From contig NZ_BPQO01000016.1 in the NCBI RefSeq assembly GCF_022179285.1, positions 1 through 64,000 of the forward strand: 64,000 nt of DNA, written 5' to 3'. Every line of letters starts with the position of its first letter. The first letter of the stretch is position 1. The notes below the pieces were generated by a model. The model was not told where the DNA came from. It was given only the letters and a program-made list of their open reading frames with translations, and searched no databases. Origin of the DNA: Methylobacterium hispanicum. GTDB taxonomy: Bacteria; Pseudomonadota; Alphaproteobacteria; Rhizobiales; Beijerinckiaceae. Positions 7,615 through 16,758 of the stretch are shown piece by piece. The position numbers were made by a program, and so were the translations under genes.

Positions 7615-8838
7615 ATGCTGCAGAATCCGATCGAGCCGCGACCGCCCGAGCTGCAGGCGCCCTGGCGCACGGAGCGGCGCGCCGCCCTGCAGGCTGAGGC
7701 CCGCGCCTTCGCCCGCGACGTCGTGCTGCCGCTCGCCGACGAGCTCGATCCCCGCAAGGGCGAGATGCCGCGCGCGCTCATCGACCAGATGGCGGCGAAG
7801 GGCTGGTTCGGCATCACGATCCCGGCCGAGCACGGCGGCATGGGCCTCGGCGTGTTCGAGTACTGCCTCGTCTCGGAGGAACTCGCCCGCGCTTGGCTGT
7901 CGGTCGGCAGCATCCTGGCGCGCGGGCAGGGGCTCGGCACCCAGACGATCGACGACGCGCGCCGCCTTGACCTGCTCGCCAAGTCCGCGCGGGGACGGTG
8001 GATCGGCAGCATCTCGCTCTCCGAGCCGACCGCCGGCTCGGACCTTGCTGGCGTTCGGACCCGGGCGGTGCGCGAGGGCGACGACTGGATCCTCACCGGC
8101 ACGAAGCGCTGGGCCGGGTTCGCGCTGGCGGCCGACTTCATCGAGGTCCTGGCCCGCACCCGGGACCCGGAGCCGGGCGAGCCGCGCTCGGCCGGGCTCG
8201 AACCCTTCCTGGTGGTGAAGCGGCCCGGCACCTTCCCGGAGGGCATGACGGGCCGGGCCATCGACAAGGTCGGCTATCACGGCTTCCAGACCTACCAGCT
8301 CGAACTCGACGGGGTGCGCGTGCCCGAGAGTGACCGGCTCACCGGGCTCTACGGCGACATGGGCGCGGACGCCGATTCGGGCGGCTTCGCCGCCGTGCAG
8401 CGCGGCCTCAACATCGCCCGCGTCCACACCGCCGCCCGGGCGGTCGGCGTGGCCCGCGCGGCGGTGGAGGACACCCAAGCCTACCTGCAGGAACGCGAGC
8501 AGTTCGGGCACCCAATCGCCGAGTTCCAGGCGCTGCGCTTCGCGCTCGCCGACATGGCCGCCGAGGTCGCGCAGGCGCGGGCCTTCTGGTGCCAGGTCGC
8601 CCACCTCCTCGACCAGGGAGAGCCGGCCGAGAGCGAATCCGCGATGGTGAAGCTGCTCGCCACCGAGATGGCCGTGCGGGTGACCAACCAGGCCATGCAG
8701 CTCCACGGCGGCAACGGCTACACCACCGAGCGCCGCGTCGAGCGCTACTGGCGCGACGCCCGCCTCACCACGATCTTCGAGGGCACGAGCGAGATCCAGC
8801 GCCGCATCATCAGCGACCGGATGCTGCCGCGCGCCTGA
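7615..8838 (+). CDS. acyl-CoA dehydrogenase family protein
   Basis: FAD-dependent enzyme that introduces an alpha-beta double bond into an acyl-CoA, passing electrons to ETF. The product is 407 residues. Seen: the first signature SISLSEPTAGSDLAGVRTRA at about residues 133-152 and the C-terminal signature with LHGGNGYTTERRVERYWRDA and IFEGTSEIQRRIIS, where the Glu of FEGTSEIQ is the usual catalytic base. GGAGGAA lies 5 bases before the ATG. Substrate cannot be read from sequence; it lacks the long N-terminal extension of methylsuccinyl-CoA dehydrogenase of the ethylmalonyl-CoA pathway. It converges on coaBC with only 6 bases between the stops. Confidence 0.9.
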   Translation: MLQNPIEPRPPELQAPWRTERRAALQAEARAFARDVVLPLADELDPRKGEMPRALIDQMAAKGWFGITIPAEHGGMGLGVFEYCLVSEELARAWLSVGSILARGQGLGTQTIDDARRLDLLAKSARGRWIGSISLSEPTAGSDLAGVRTRAVREGDDWILTGTKRWAGFALAADFIEVLARTRDPEPGEPRSAGLEPFLVVKRPGTFPEGMTGRAIDKVGYHGFQTYQLELDGVRVPESDRLTGLYGDMGADADSGGFAAVQRGLNIARVHTAARAVGVARAAVEDTQAYLQEREQFGHPIAEFQALRFALADMAAEVAQARAFWCQVAHLLDQGEPAESESAMVKLLATEMAVRVTNQAMQLHGGNGYTTERRVERYWRDARLTTIFEGTSEIQRRIISDRMLPRA

Positions 8839-8844
8839 GGCGCC

Positions 8845-10062
8845 TCAGGTCCCGCCGAGGAGCGCCGCGAACCGCTCGACCAGCCGGCGGCCGACCTCGT
8901 CCTTCGGAAGCGTCGGCCAGGTCTCCAGCGCGCCGTCGCGGCCCAGAAGGTGGATGGTGTTGCGCTCGCCGCCCATCACCCCGCCCGCGGGCGAGACGTC
9001 GTTGGCCACCAGGAGGTCGCAGCCCTTGCGGGCGAGCTTGGCGCGGGCATGCTCCAGCACCCGGTCGGTCTCGGCCGCGAAGCCGACGACGAGGCGCGGC
9101 CGGTTCTCCGCCAGACCCGAGACGGTGGCCAGGATGTCGGGATTCTCGACGAGCGCCAGCGGCGGGGGAGCCGAGCCGTCCTTCTTGATCTTGCCCGCCC
9201 GCTCGGCGGCCGGACGCCAGTCGCCGACCGCCGCGGCGAAGACCGCGAGGTCGGCCGGCAGCGCGTTCTGCACCGCCGCCAGCATCTCGCGCGCCGTCTC
9301 GACGCGCACGACCCTCACCCCGGCCGGATCGGGGATCGCGACCGGCCCGGAGACCAGGGTGACGTCGGCGCCGGCGGCCGCAGCGGCCTCCGCGATGGCG
9401 TGGCCCTGGCGGCCCGAGGAGCGGTTGGCGAGGTAGCGCACCGGGTCGATCGGCTCGTGGGTCGGCCCCGAGGTCACCAGCACGCGCCGTCCGGCGAGCG
9501 CGCCCGAACGGGCGCCCAGCATCGCCGCGACGGCGTCGGCGATCTCGGTGGGCTCGGCCATCCGGCCGGGGCCGGTCTCGTTCTCGGCCATGCGGCCGGC
9601 GTTGGGGCCGACGACCCGCACGCCGTCGCCGACCAGGGTCGCGAGGTTGCGCCGCGTCGCCGGGTGGGCCCACATCCGCACGTTCATGGCGGGCGCGATC
9701 AGGATCGGCAGGGTGGTGGCCAGCAGCACCGTGCCGGCGAGGTCCGGCGTCTGGCCGGTCGCCATCCGGGCCATCAGGTTGGCGGTGGCGGGCGCCACCA
9801 CCACGGCGTCCGCCTGGCGCGCCAGCTTGATGTGGCCGATATCGGCCTCCTCGGCGCGGTCGAACAGGTCGGTATGGGCGCGCTCGCCCGCGAGCGCGGC
9901 CGCCGCGAGGGGCGTCACGAATTCCTGCGCGCCCGCGGTGAGCACCGGGCAGACGGAGGCGCCCCGCTCGCGCAGGCGCCGGATCAGGTCCAGCGCCTTG
10001 TAGGCCGCGATGCCCCCGCCGATGACGAGGAGGATGCGGCGGTCGGCGAGCGGCAGGGTCAT
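8845..10062 (-). CDS. coaBC: bifunctional phosphopantothenoylcysteine decarboxylase / phosphopantothenate-cysteine ligase
   Basis: Two consecutive steps of coenzyme A synthesis: joining cysteine to 4'-phosphopantothenate (CoaB) and FMN-dependent decarboxylation (CoaC). The 405-residue product has the full two-domain architecture. Seen: CoaC flavoprotein domain, residues 1-180, with VIGGGIAAYKALDLIRRL, the active-site His in ADIGHIKLARQAD, and APAMNVRMW. The CoaB domain follows with VTSGPTHEPIDPVRYLANRSSG and VLVANDVS-like segment DLLVANDVSP. ATG at 10062 is 11 bases after the ubiB stop with no clear ribosome site, so it is probably coupled to ubiB translation. Confidence 0.95.
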   Translation of the reverse strand: MTLPLADRRILLVIGGGIAAYKALDLIRRLRERGASVCPVLTAGAQEFVTPLAAAALAGERAHTDLFDRAEEADIGHIKLARQADAVVVAPATANLMARMATGQTPDLAGTVLLATTLPILIAPAMNVRMWAHPATRRNLATLVGDGVRVVGPNAGRMAENETGPGRMAEPTEIADAVAAMLGARSGALAGRRVLVTSGPTHEPIDPVRYLANRSSGRQGHAIAEAAAAAGADVTLVSGPVAIPDPAGVRVVRVETAREMLAAVQNALPADLAVFAAAVGDWRPAAERAGKIKKDGSAPPPLALVENPDILATVSGLAENRPRLVVGFAAETDRVLEHARAKLARKGCDLLVANDVSPAGGVMGGERNTIHLLGRDGALETWPTLPKDEVGRRLVERFAALLGGT

Positions 10063-10073
10063 GGGGGAGCGTT

Positions 10074-11630
10074 CTACCGGAAGGCCAGCACCAGCGCACC
10101 GACCGCGATGCCCCAGAGCGCCAGGGTCTGCAGGACGGCCCGGCGGCGCTCGTTGCGGGCGAAGCGCTCGATGCGCTGCGCGTCGCCGGTGCCCGACTCG
10201 TCGAGGCGCACGATCACCCGCTTCAGGCGCTGGGCGAGGTCGGGGAACTCCGCCACCACGTCCGCGAGGGTGCGCAGCGCGTCCGCGCCCTGCTCGAGGC
10301 GCCCGACGGGGCCGAGGTTGCGCCCGATCCAGGCGCGCACCACGGGCTCGGCGGTCGTCCACATGTCGAGCCGGGGGTCGAGCGAGCGGGCGACGCCCTC
10401 GACCACCACCATGGTCTTCTGCAGCATCACCAGTTCGGTGCGCGTGCTCATGTCGAAGAGCGCGGTGACGTCGAACAGGAGCGTCAGCACCTTGGCCATC
10501 GAGATCTCGTCGGCCCGGCGCTGGTGGATCGGCTCGCCGATCGCCCGGATCGCCTGCGCGAAATCCTCGACCGAGTGGTGCGCCGGCACGTAGCCGGCCT
10601 CGAAATGCACCTGCGCGACGCGGCGGTAGTCGCGCATGATGAAGCCGAGCAGGATCTCGGCCAGGAAGCGCCGCTCGTTGCGCCCGAGCCGGCCCATGAT
10701 GCCGAAATCGACCGCGACGAGCTTGCCCTCCGCGTCCACGAACAGGTTCCCCTGGTGCATGTCCGCGTGGAAGAAGCCGTCCCGGATGGCGTGGCGCAGG
10801 AAGCTCTGGATCACCGCCCGGCCGACCGCCTCGGGGTCGAGCCCGGCCGCCACGATCTCGGCCTTGCTGTGCAGCTTCGTCCCGTCGATCCACTCGGAGG
10901 AGAGCACGTCGCGCGCCGTCAGCTCCCATTCGGGCTTCGGCACGCGGAAGTCGGGGTCGTCCCGCGTGTTCTGGGCGAGTTCGGACGCCGCCGCCGCCTC
11001 CAGGCGGAAATCCATCTCCATCATCACGGAGCGGGCGAGGATCTCGACCACCTCGCGCGGGCGCAGCCGCTCGGCCTGGGGCGAGAGCGCGTGGACCACG
11101 CGGGCGATGAAGCGCATCACCTGCAGGTCGCGCTGGAAGCGCTCGCGCACGCCCGGCCGCATGATCTTCACGGCGAGCGCGCGCTGCGTCCCGTCCGCGT
11201 CCTGCACGACCGCCTTGTGCACCTGGGCGATGGAGGCCGCGGCGATCGGCTCGCTGAAGGCCGCGAACAGGGCGGTGATCGGCTTGCCGAAGGCGGCCTC
11301 CACCACCCGGACCGCAATCGCCTGCGGGAAGGGCGGCACCCGGTCCTGCAATTGCTCCAGGTCGTGGGCGGCCTTCATGCCGACGATGTCGGGGCGCGTC
11401 GCCAGGAACTGGCCGAACTTGACGTAGCTCGGCCCGAGCCGGGTCATCGCCGCCGAGAGGCGGGCAGCGCCGTCGCCGAGGCCGGGCCGCTCCAGCGAGC
11501 GGCCGACCTTCAGCGCGAGCCGCAGGTGCGGCGGCAGCTCGGAGGGGTCGACGAAGGACAGAGCGCCCTCGCGCGCCAGCACGAAGCCGACATGGGCGCC
11601 GCGCGCCAGGTGGAAGACCGCGCCGAGCAT
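10074..11630 (-). CDS. ubiB: ubiquinone biosynthesis regulatory ATPase/kinase-like UbiB
   Basis: Atypical ADCK-family protein needed for ubiquinone synthesis, membrane anchored and thought to act as an ATPase that helps lipid intermediates reach the Ubi complex. The product is 518 residues. Seen: the family hallmarks YVKFGQFLATRPD (KxGQ motif), AAASIAQVH (Ala-rich loop replacing the glycine loop), the catalytic-like HADMHQGNLF and VAVDFGIMGRL, and a hydrophobic C-terminal tail (LQTLALWGIAVGALVLAF) expected to anchor it in the membrane. GAGAGGG precedes the ATG. Lies between ubiE and coaBC in one operon. Confidence 0.95.
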   Translation of the reverse strand: MLGAVFHLARGAHVGFVLAREGALSFVDPSELPPHLRLALKVGRSLERPGLGDGAARLSAAMTRLGPSYVKFGQFLATRPDIVGMKAAHDLEQLQDRVPPFPQAIAVRVVEAAFGKPITALFAAFSEPIAAASIAQVHKAVVQDADGTQRALAVKIMRPGVRERFQRDLQVMRFIARVVHALSPQAERLRPREVVEILARSVMMEMDFRLEAAAASELAQNTRDDPDFRVPKPEWELTARDVLSSEWIDGTKLHSKAEIVAAGLDPEAVGRAVIQSFLRHAIRDGFFHADMHQGNLFVDAEGKLVAVDFGIMGRLGRNERRFLAEILLGFIMRDYRRVAQVHFEAGYVPAHHSVEDFAQAIRAIGEPIHQRRADEISMAKVLTLLFDVTALFDMSTRTELVMLQKTMVVVEGVARSLDPRLDMWTTAEPVVRAWIGRNLGPVGRLEQGADALRTLADVVAEFPDLAQRLKRVIVRLDESGTGDAQRIERFARNERRRAVLQTLALWGIAVGALVLAFR

Positions 11631-11663
11631 CGGATCAGCCCTCTCGGCCGCGCCGCGACGCGC

Positions 11664-12431
11664 TCACGAGACCTTCCAGCCGGAATGGATGGCGACGATG
11701 CCGCCGGACAGCGGCCGGTCGGTGACGTGGCGGAAGCCCGCCTGCTCGATCAGCCCCGCGAAGGCGCCGCGCGTCGGGAACTTGCGGATCGATTCCACGA
11801 GGTAGCGGTAGGATTCCGCGTCGCCCGCCACCCGCGCGCCGATGCGCGGGATCACGTGGAAGGAGTAGGCGTCGTAGATCCTGTCGAGCACCGGCAGGTC
11901 GACCTGCGAGAATTCGAGGCAGAGGAAGCGGCCGCCGGGCTTCAGCACGCGCCGGGCCTCGGCGAGCGCGAGGTCGATGCGCGGCACGTTCCGGATGCCG
12001 AAGGCGATGGTGTAGGCGTCGAAGGTAGCGTCCGGCAGCGGCAGGCTCTCGGCGTTGCCAGTGACGAAGTCGATCCGCCCCTTGAACCGTTCGGGCGCGC
12101 GCTCGGCGCCCACGCGCAGCATCGACTCGTTGATGTCGAGCACCGTCACGTCGGTGCGCGCGCCTCCTGCGTCGAGCACCCGGAAGGCGACGTCGCCGGT
12201 GCCGCCCGCCACGTCGAGGTGGCGGTGGGGCCGGCTCCTCGACGGGCGCAGCATCGAGACGAGCTGCGCCTTCCAGGCCCGGTGCAGGCCCGCCGACATC
12301 AGGTCGTTCATCACGTCGTAGCGGCGGGCGACCGAGTGGAACACCGCGTCCACGCGGCCCTGCTTCTGCGCGAGCGCCACCCGCTCGTAACCGAAATCGG
12401 TGGTCTCGTCGGCGGCCATGGGCTTCTCCAT
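11664..12431 (-). CDS. ubiE: bifunctional demethylmenaquinone/2-methoxy-6-polyprenyl-benzoquinol methyltransferase
   Basis: SAM-dependent C-methyltransferase of ubiquinone (and menaquinone) synthesis. Product is 255 residues from the chosen start. Seen: YDVMNDLMSAGLHRAWK, the SAM-binding motif HLDVAGGTGDVAFRVL, IAFGIRNVPRIDLALAEARR, and VLKPGGRFLCLEFSQV, all family signatures. Three in-frame ATGs lie at 12443, 12431 and 12419. I took 12431, which has GGAGG 5 bases upstream; 12419 also has a usable GGAG and could be the real start. Operon order ubiE-ubiB-coaBC beside mutM is usual in alphaproteobacteria. Confidence 0.95.
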   Translation of the reverse strand: MEKPMAADETTDFGYERVALAQKQGRVDAVFHSVARRYDVMNDLMSAGLHRAWKAQLVSMLRPSRSRPHRHLDVAGGTGDVAFRVLDAGGARTDVTVLDINESMLRVGAERAPERFKGRIDFVTGNAESLPLPDATFDAYTIAFGIRNVPRIDLALAEARRVLKPGGRFLCLEFSQVDLPVLDRIYDAYSFHVIPRIGARVAGDAESYRYLVESIRKFPTRGAFAGLIEQAGFRHVTDRPLSGGIVAIHSGWKVS

Positions 12432-12501
12432 GGCCGCCTCCATAGCGAAGCCGTGCCGGGAGCGCCATCGGGCGCAATCGCACGGGACGGGTTCTCCCAG
12501 G

Positions 12502-13122
12502 CTACGCGACCGTTCGGCCGGCGGTCGGTCCTGGCCGATAGAGACCCAGATCCTCCCAGCCGATCGGCTCCTGCGCGGGATCCAGCCCTTTCAGAAGGGC
12601 CGAGTATACGGCCTCGGCCTCGGACGAGCTCGGGTCCTTCCCCGCCGCGATCACGGCGGTCAGCGAGACGCCGCGCCGATCGAGGCCAAGCGCCTTCTCG
12701 ATCGTGGCGGCGAGCAGGTCGGGCGTCTTCTGTTTCTTCAGGGTCTCTACGGTCTCTTCGTCCAGGCTCAGGCGCTCGGCGATCGTGTCGATCATTTCCG
12801 GGTCGCCTGGCTTCGCCGTCAGTTTCGCGAAGGTTTCGCCGAGCGCAGCCACGAATTCGGATTGCGTCGCGTAATCGTCGGGCTCGATCCCGAATACGTG
12901 TCCGACGCGCACCAGCATCGCGCTCAGTTCCTTCACGGGATTCGGGCTGTTCACGCTGAACAGGGCCGCGTTGGACTCGGCCTCGGTTCGGTGCGCACTC
13001 GGATCGACGGATGACGACAGGAGGTTGTTCGGGTTGGAGTCCGACTTCCGCGCGACGGCCGCTGCGGATGATTGCCGCAACAGCAGGAGAGCCGTCGATC
13101 CGGAGGTCACAGATGAGAGCAT
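12502..13122 (-). CDS. hypothetical protein (206 aa)
   Basis: Not recognised. The protein has a serine-rich N terminus (MLSSVTSGSTALLLLRQ), a low-complexity linker with KSDSNPNNLLSSSV, and a helical C-terminal half with two similar helix-turn segments (EFVAALGETFAKLTAKPGD and ETVETLKKQKTPDLLAATIE). The short hydrophobic run near the start is not a convincing signal peptide. I chose ATG at 13122; an upstream in-frame extension to 13338 is Arg/Pro-rich and overlaps the mutM promoter region. The GC content looks lower than its neighbours in the first half, which could mark a recent or fast-evolving gene. Confidence 0.55.
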   Translation of the reverse strand: MLSSVTSGSTALLLLRQSSAAAVARKSDSNPNNLLSSSVDPSAHRTEAESNAALFSVNSPNPVKELSAMLVRVGHVFGIEPDDYATQSEFVAALGETFAKLTAKPGDPEMIDTIAERLSLDEETVETLKKQKTPDLLAATIEKALGLDRRGVSLTAVIAAGKDPSSSEAEAVYSALLKGLDPAQEPIGWEDLGLYRPGPTAGRTVA

Positions 13123-13346
13123 GTCGTCGACCCCGCGGATCAGGCTCGGCGAGACCGCACCGATAGGCCCGAAATCTAATCGGTCCTGGTGATCGCCGGA
13201 GCATCGGATGTCCGGAATTGTTGACTCCGATGCGTGAAGATTGAGTAGCCGTCGCCCGCCTCGGCCGCGAGGGCCGGACCGTGGCACGGGGCGAGGGCCG
13301 TTCCCATCTGAGAGGCGCGCCGCTTCCGGCCGCGACATAGGACGAC

Positions 13347-14246
13347 ATGCCCGAGCTTCCCGAAGTCGAGACCGTGCGCCGGGGGCTCGTGCCCGCGATG
13401 GTCGGCGCCCGCTTCGCCCGCGTCACCCTGCGGCGGCCGAACCTGCGCTTCCCCTTCCCCGAGCGCTTCGCCGAGCGGCTGGAGGGGCGGACGGTCACGG
13501 ATCTGGCCCGCCGGGCGAAGTACCTGACAGCGCATCTCGATTCCGGCGAGACGCTGGTGATGCATCTCGGCATGAGCGGGCGCTTCGACGTGGCGATGCC
13601 GGACGGGCGAAACCTCTCGCCGGGCGACTTCTACCTCGAGGGGGCGCAGGGCGTGCCGAAGCACGACCACGTCGTGATGGCGATGGGCACGGGGGCCACC
13701 GTCACCTACAACGACGTGCGCCGCTTCGGCTTCATGGATCTGGTGCCGACGGCCGACCTCGCCGCCTCCCGTCACTTCGCCGGCATGGGCATCGAGCCCC
13801 TGGAGCCGGGGCTCGACGGCGCGGTGATCGCGCGGCTCTTCCGCAACCGGTTCACGCCGCTGAAGGCGGCGCTGCTCGACCAGCGGCTGATCGCGGGACT
13901 CGGCAACATCTACGTCTGCGAGGCGCTGCACCGGGCGGGGCTCCACCCGGAGACGCCCGCGGGATGTCTGGCGAAGGCGGACGGCAAGCCGACACCGAAG
14001 GCGACGCTGCTCGCCCGCACGATCCGGCAGGTGCTGACCGAGGCGGTCGCGGCAGGCGGCTCGACCCTGCGGGACTACGCCCACACCGACGGCAGCGCGG
14101 GCGCCTTCCAGCACGCCTTCCGGGTCTACGACCGCGTCAACGAGCCCTGCCGCGCGCCGGGCTGCGGCGGCACGGTGGCGCGCATCGTGCAGTCCGGCCG
14201 CTCGACCTTCTTCTGCGCGACGTGTCAGCCAGCGTTCAAGGCGTGA
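13347..14246 (+). CDS. mutM: formamidopyrimidine-DNA glycosylase
   Basis: Bifunctional glycosylase/AP lyase that removes 8-oxoguanine and formamidopyrimidines. The product is 299 residues. Seen: N-terminal PELPEVETVRRGL, whose Pro after Met is the catalytic nucleophile and whose Glu is the second catalytic residue; the lysine in RRAKYL; VMHLGMSGRF; LIAGLGNIYVCEALHRAGLH; and the C-terminal zinc finger CRAPGC...FFCATC. It diverges from the hypothetical gene next to ubiE, as expected for this conserved neighbourhood. An insert of about 20 residues before the AQGVPKHDHV strand makes it slightly longer than E. coli Fpg. Confidence 0.96.
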   Translation: MPELPEVETVRRGLVPAMVGARFARVTLRRPNLRFPFPERFAERLEGRTVTDLARRAKYLTAHLDSGETLVMHLGMSGRFDVAMPDGRNLSPGDFYLEGAQGVPKHDHVVMAMGTGATVTYNDVRRFGFMDLVPTADLAASRHFAGMGIEPLEPGLDGAVIARLFRNRFTPLKAALLDQRLIAGLGNIYVCEALHRAGLHPETPAGCLAKADGKPTPKATLLARTIRQVLTEAVAAGGSTLRDYAHTDGSAGAFQHAFRVYDRVNEPCRAPGCGGTVARIVQSGRSTFFCATCQPAFKA

Positions 14247-14312
14247 GCGCGGTCAGCAGCTTACCTGCATCTGCGTGATCGCCCCGGAGGATCGGGCTCG
14301 AACCGCGCCGCG

Positions 14313-14468
14313 CCCCCTCTCCCGTGCGGGAGAGGGTTGGGGTGAGGGGTGAGAACTCTACGAAAGAGGCGCAAGGCTGCCGAGCGAGCCTGTCATGCCC
14401 GATCCTGACAGTTCTCGTTCCTCACCCGGCTTTCTGCGAAAGCAGACCTCTCCCGCACGGGAGAGGGG
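14313..14468. repeat. composite inverted repeat element, copy B
   Basis: Same design as copy A at 5189-5343. The left arm 14313-14356 and right arm 14410-14468 are reverse complements; their internal hairpins read CCTCTCCC-GTGC-GGGAGAGG and CCTCTCCC-GCAC-GGGAGAGG. The stretch 14420-14454 is identical, base for base, to 5296-5330 of copy A (35 bases) and includes the GCTTTC-TGC-GAAAGC mini-hairpin. It lies between convergent mutM and the TPR lipoprotein gene. Confidence 0.8.
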
Positions 14469-14506
14469 ACTCGCGCCTCGGCCGGAACTGTGCGGATCGC
14501 AACATA

Positions 14507-15382
14507 TCAGTTGAACAGCGAGCCCACCCCGCCCTGCACCCGTCCCAGGCCCTGCTTGGCCACCGCGTTGTTCGGGTCGATGCCGGCGGCGCGCTGGTAG
14601 TTCTCCAGCGCCTCCTTGCGGCGGTTCGACTTCTCGTAGGCGAGCCCGCGATAGGCCCAGGAGGTGGCGTCCTTGTTGTTGACGTTGAGGGCCGCGTTGT
14701 AGTCCTCGATCGCCTTGTCGTACTGGTTCGTGGCGATCAGGCTCTGGCCGCGGGCCGCGTAGGGCGCGGACACGAAGGGGTTGCGGTCGATGGCCGCGTC
14801 GAAGTCGGCGATGGCCTGGCTGTTCTGGCCCTGCTTCTGCCGCACGAGGCCGCGGGCGTGGTAGGCCTCGGCCGATTCCGGCATCAGGCGGATCGCCACG
14901 TTGAGGTCGGCCAGCGCGCCCTCCACGTCGCCTTGGGCTCGCAGCACGTTGGCGCGGCCGATATAGGCGGGGCCGTAGTTCGGGTCGGCGTTGATCGCCT
15001 TGCCGAAATCCTGCAGCGCGGCGTCGTTGCGGCCGGTCTGGCGCAGTGCCAAAGCGCGGTTGTTGTAGGCCGAGCCCGAGTTCGGGTCGATCTGCACCGC
15101 CTTGGTGAAGTCGGCGATGGCCTCGCTGAACTGGCCCGCGCGGGCGTAGGCGGCGCCGCGGGTGTTGTAGGCCGCCGCGTCACCGGGATTGCGCTGCACC
15201 ACCTCGGTCAGCGAGGCGATGTTCGTGGTGGTCGCGCCGGTGGTGTCGGTCTCCAGCACCGCGAACTGGCGCGGGGCGGTGGCCACGCTGCCCATGGTCT
15301 CGCAACCCGCGAGCGCGACGGTCGCCACCAGGGCCGACCCGACCAGCGCCGTCCGCGACGCGCGCACGCTCATCCACCTCAT
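14507..15382 (-). CDS. TPR-repeat lipoprotein
   Basis: Predicted outer-membrane or periplasmic lipoprotein of 291 residues. Seen: a basic N terminus, hydrophobic core and lipobox VALAGC ending at about residue 27, then about six tetratricopeptide repeats of the form AYNTRGAAYARAGQFSEAI, AYNNRALALRQTGRNDAAL, AYIGRANVLRAQGDVEGAL, AYHARGLVRQKQGQNSQAI, PYAARGQSLIATNQYDKAI and SWAYRGLAYEKSNRRKEAL. These scaffold protein-protein contacts. ATG at 15382 has GGGAG 7 bases upstream. Role unknown; relatives are annotated only by their repeats. Confidence 0.88.
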   Translation of the reverse strand: MRWMSVRASRTALVGSALVATVALAGCETMGSVATAPRQFAVLETDTTGATTTNIASLTEVVQRNPGDAAAYNTRGAAYARAGQFSEAIADFTKAVQIDPNSGSAYNNRALALRQTGRNDAALQDFGKAINADPNYGPAYIGRANVLRAQGDVEGALADLNVAIRLMPESAEAYHARGLVRQKQGQNSQAIADFDAAIDRNPFVSAPYAARGQSLIATNQYDKAIEDYNAALNVNNKDATSWAYRGLAYEKSNRRKEALENYQRAAGIDPNNAVAKQGLGRVQGGVGSLFN

Positions 15383-15651
15383 CACCCGCTCCCCTCGGGG
15401 CACGATCCGCAGGTTCGTCCCCTCAAAACCCTGTCCGTCGCGCCGATACGCCGACGCTCGCTCCGGTCGGCAATCCCGCTGGACCGGACGGACGGCGGGA
15501 CGATCGCGCGGCGCGGTGAACGCGCGCTTAAGACCGGGCGACGATGTCCCTGGAAGCCAGAGGATGTGGCGAAGGTATGGCCCCCCGGTCGGACGGCGTC
15601 CCCGAGGGCCGCTCGAGCCGCACGCGGCCGGCCGACTGTGTTCCGGTGGAC

Positions 15652-16758
15652 TCAGTCCGCCCGGGGCAAGAGCCGCGTGACGTGGCCCATCTTGCGGCCG
15701 GCCCGGGCCTCGCCCTTGCCGTAGAGGTGCAGGTGCGCGCCGGGCTCGGCGAGGATCGCCCGCCAGTCGCCGGCCTCCTCCCCGATCAGGTTGCGCATCT
15801 CGACCGCGAGCCCGCCGGTGCGGGCGGCCTCGCCCAGCGGCCAGCCGCAGACGGCGCGCACGTGCTGGGCGAACTGCGAGGTCAGCGCCCCCTCGATCGT
15901 CCAGTGCCCGGAATTGTGCACCCGCGGGGCGATCTCGTTGACGATCAGGCGCTCGCCGGCCTCGTCGCGCACCAAGAACATCTCGACCGCCAGCACGCCC
16001 ACGTAGTCGAGCGCCTCGGCGATGCGCCGGGCGATCTCGTAGGCGGCCGCGCCCGTCTCCGGCGACAGGCCCGGCACCGGTACCTGGGTCAGCGCCAGGA
16101 TGTGATCCCGGTGCTCGTTCTGGCAGAGGTCGAACGCGGCAAAACCCCCGTCCTGCCCGCGGGCGGCCACCACCGAGACCTCGCGCTCGAAGGGCACGAA
16201 GCCTTCAAGGATCAGCGGCGCGCCGCCGAACTCGGCGAAGATCGCGTTGCGGTCGCCCTCGGCCGCGGTGCGGATGATGCGCTGGCCCTTGCCGTCGTAG
16301 CCGAAGCGGCGGGTCTTGAGCACCGCCGGCAGGCCGATCGCGTCGAGGGCGCGGGCGAGGTCGTCGGGCGTGTCGACCTGCCGGAACGGCGCGGTCGGGA
16401 TGCCGAGGCCGTTGATGAAGCTCTTCTCCGAGAGCCGGTCCTGCGTGGTCGAGAGCGCGTCGGCGCTCGGGTGCAGCGGCGCGTGGCGGGCCAAGAGGTC
16501 CGCGGTCTCGCGCGGGATGTTCTCGAACTCGTAGGTGATCGCCTCGACGCTCTGGGCGAAGCGGGTCAGCGCCTCGGCGTCGTCGTAGGCGGCGCAGGTC
16601 GCGACCGCGGCGACGTCGAAGGCCGGGGAATCGGCGTCGGGCGCGAAGACGTGGACCTTGAGGCCGTAATTCGCCGCCGCGAGCGCGATCATCCGCCCGA
16701 GCTGGCCGCCGCCGACGATGCCGAGGGTGGAACCGGGCGCGAGGGTTCTGGCGGTCAC
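15652..16758 (-). CDS. purK: 5-(carboxyamino)imidazole ribonucleotide synthase
   Basis: ATP-grasp enzyme that carboxylates aminoimidazole ribonucleotide with bicarbonate in purine synthesis. The product is 368 residues. Seen: N-terminal nucleotide fold LGIVGGGQLGRMIALAA, ITYEFENIP, the ATP-grasp lysine segment AVLKTRRFGYDGKGQ, EGFVPFEREVSVV, and VNEIAPRVHNSGHWTIEG near the catalytic site. The GTG start at 16758 overlaps the purE stop in a GTGA junction, so the two are translationally coupled. Acts just before PurE. Confidence 0.95.
   Translation of the reverse strand: MTARTLAPGSTLGIVGGGQLGRMIALAAANYGLKVHVFAPDADSPAFDVAAVATCAAYDDAEALTRFAQSVEAITYEFENIPRETADLLARHAPLHPSADALSTTQDRLSEKSFINGLGIPTAPFRQVDTPDDLARALDAIGLPAVLKTRRFGYDGKGQRIIRTAAEGDRNAIFAEFGGAPLILEGFVPFEREVSVVAARGQDGGFAAFDLCQNEHRDHILALTQVPVPGLSPETGAAAYEIARRIAEALDYVGVLAVEMFLVRDEAGERLIVNEIAPRVHNSGHWTIEGALTSQFAQHVRAVCGWPLGEAARTGGLAVEMRNLIGEEAGDWRAILAEPGAHLHLYGKGEARAGRKMGHVTRLLPRAD

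Noticed and set aside
15404..15651. Gene between the TPR lipoprotein and purK
   Set aside because: The 248-base gap has frames, but none with a ribosome site or recognisable product.
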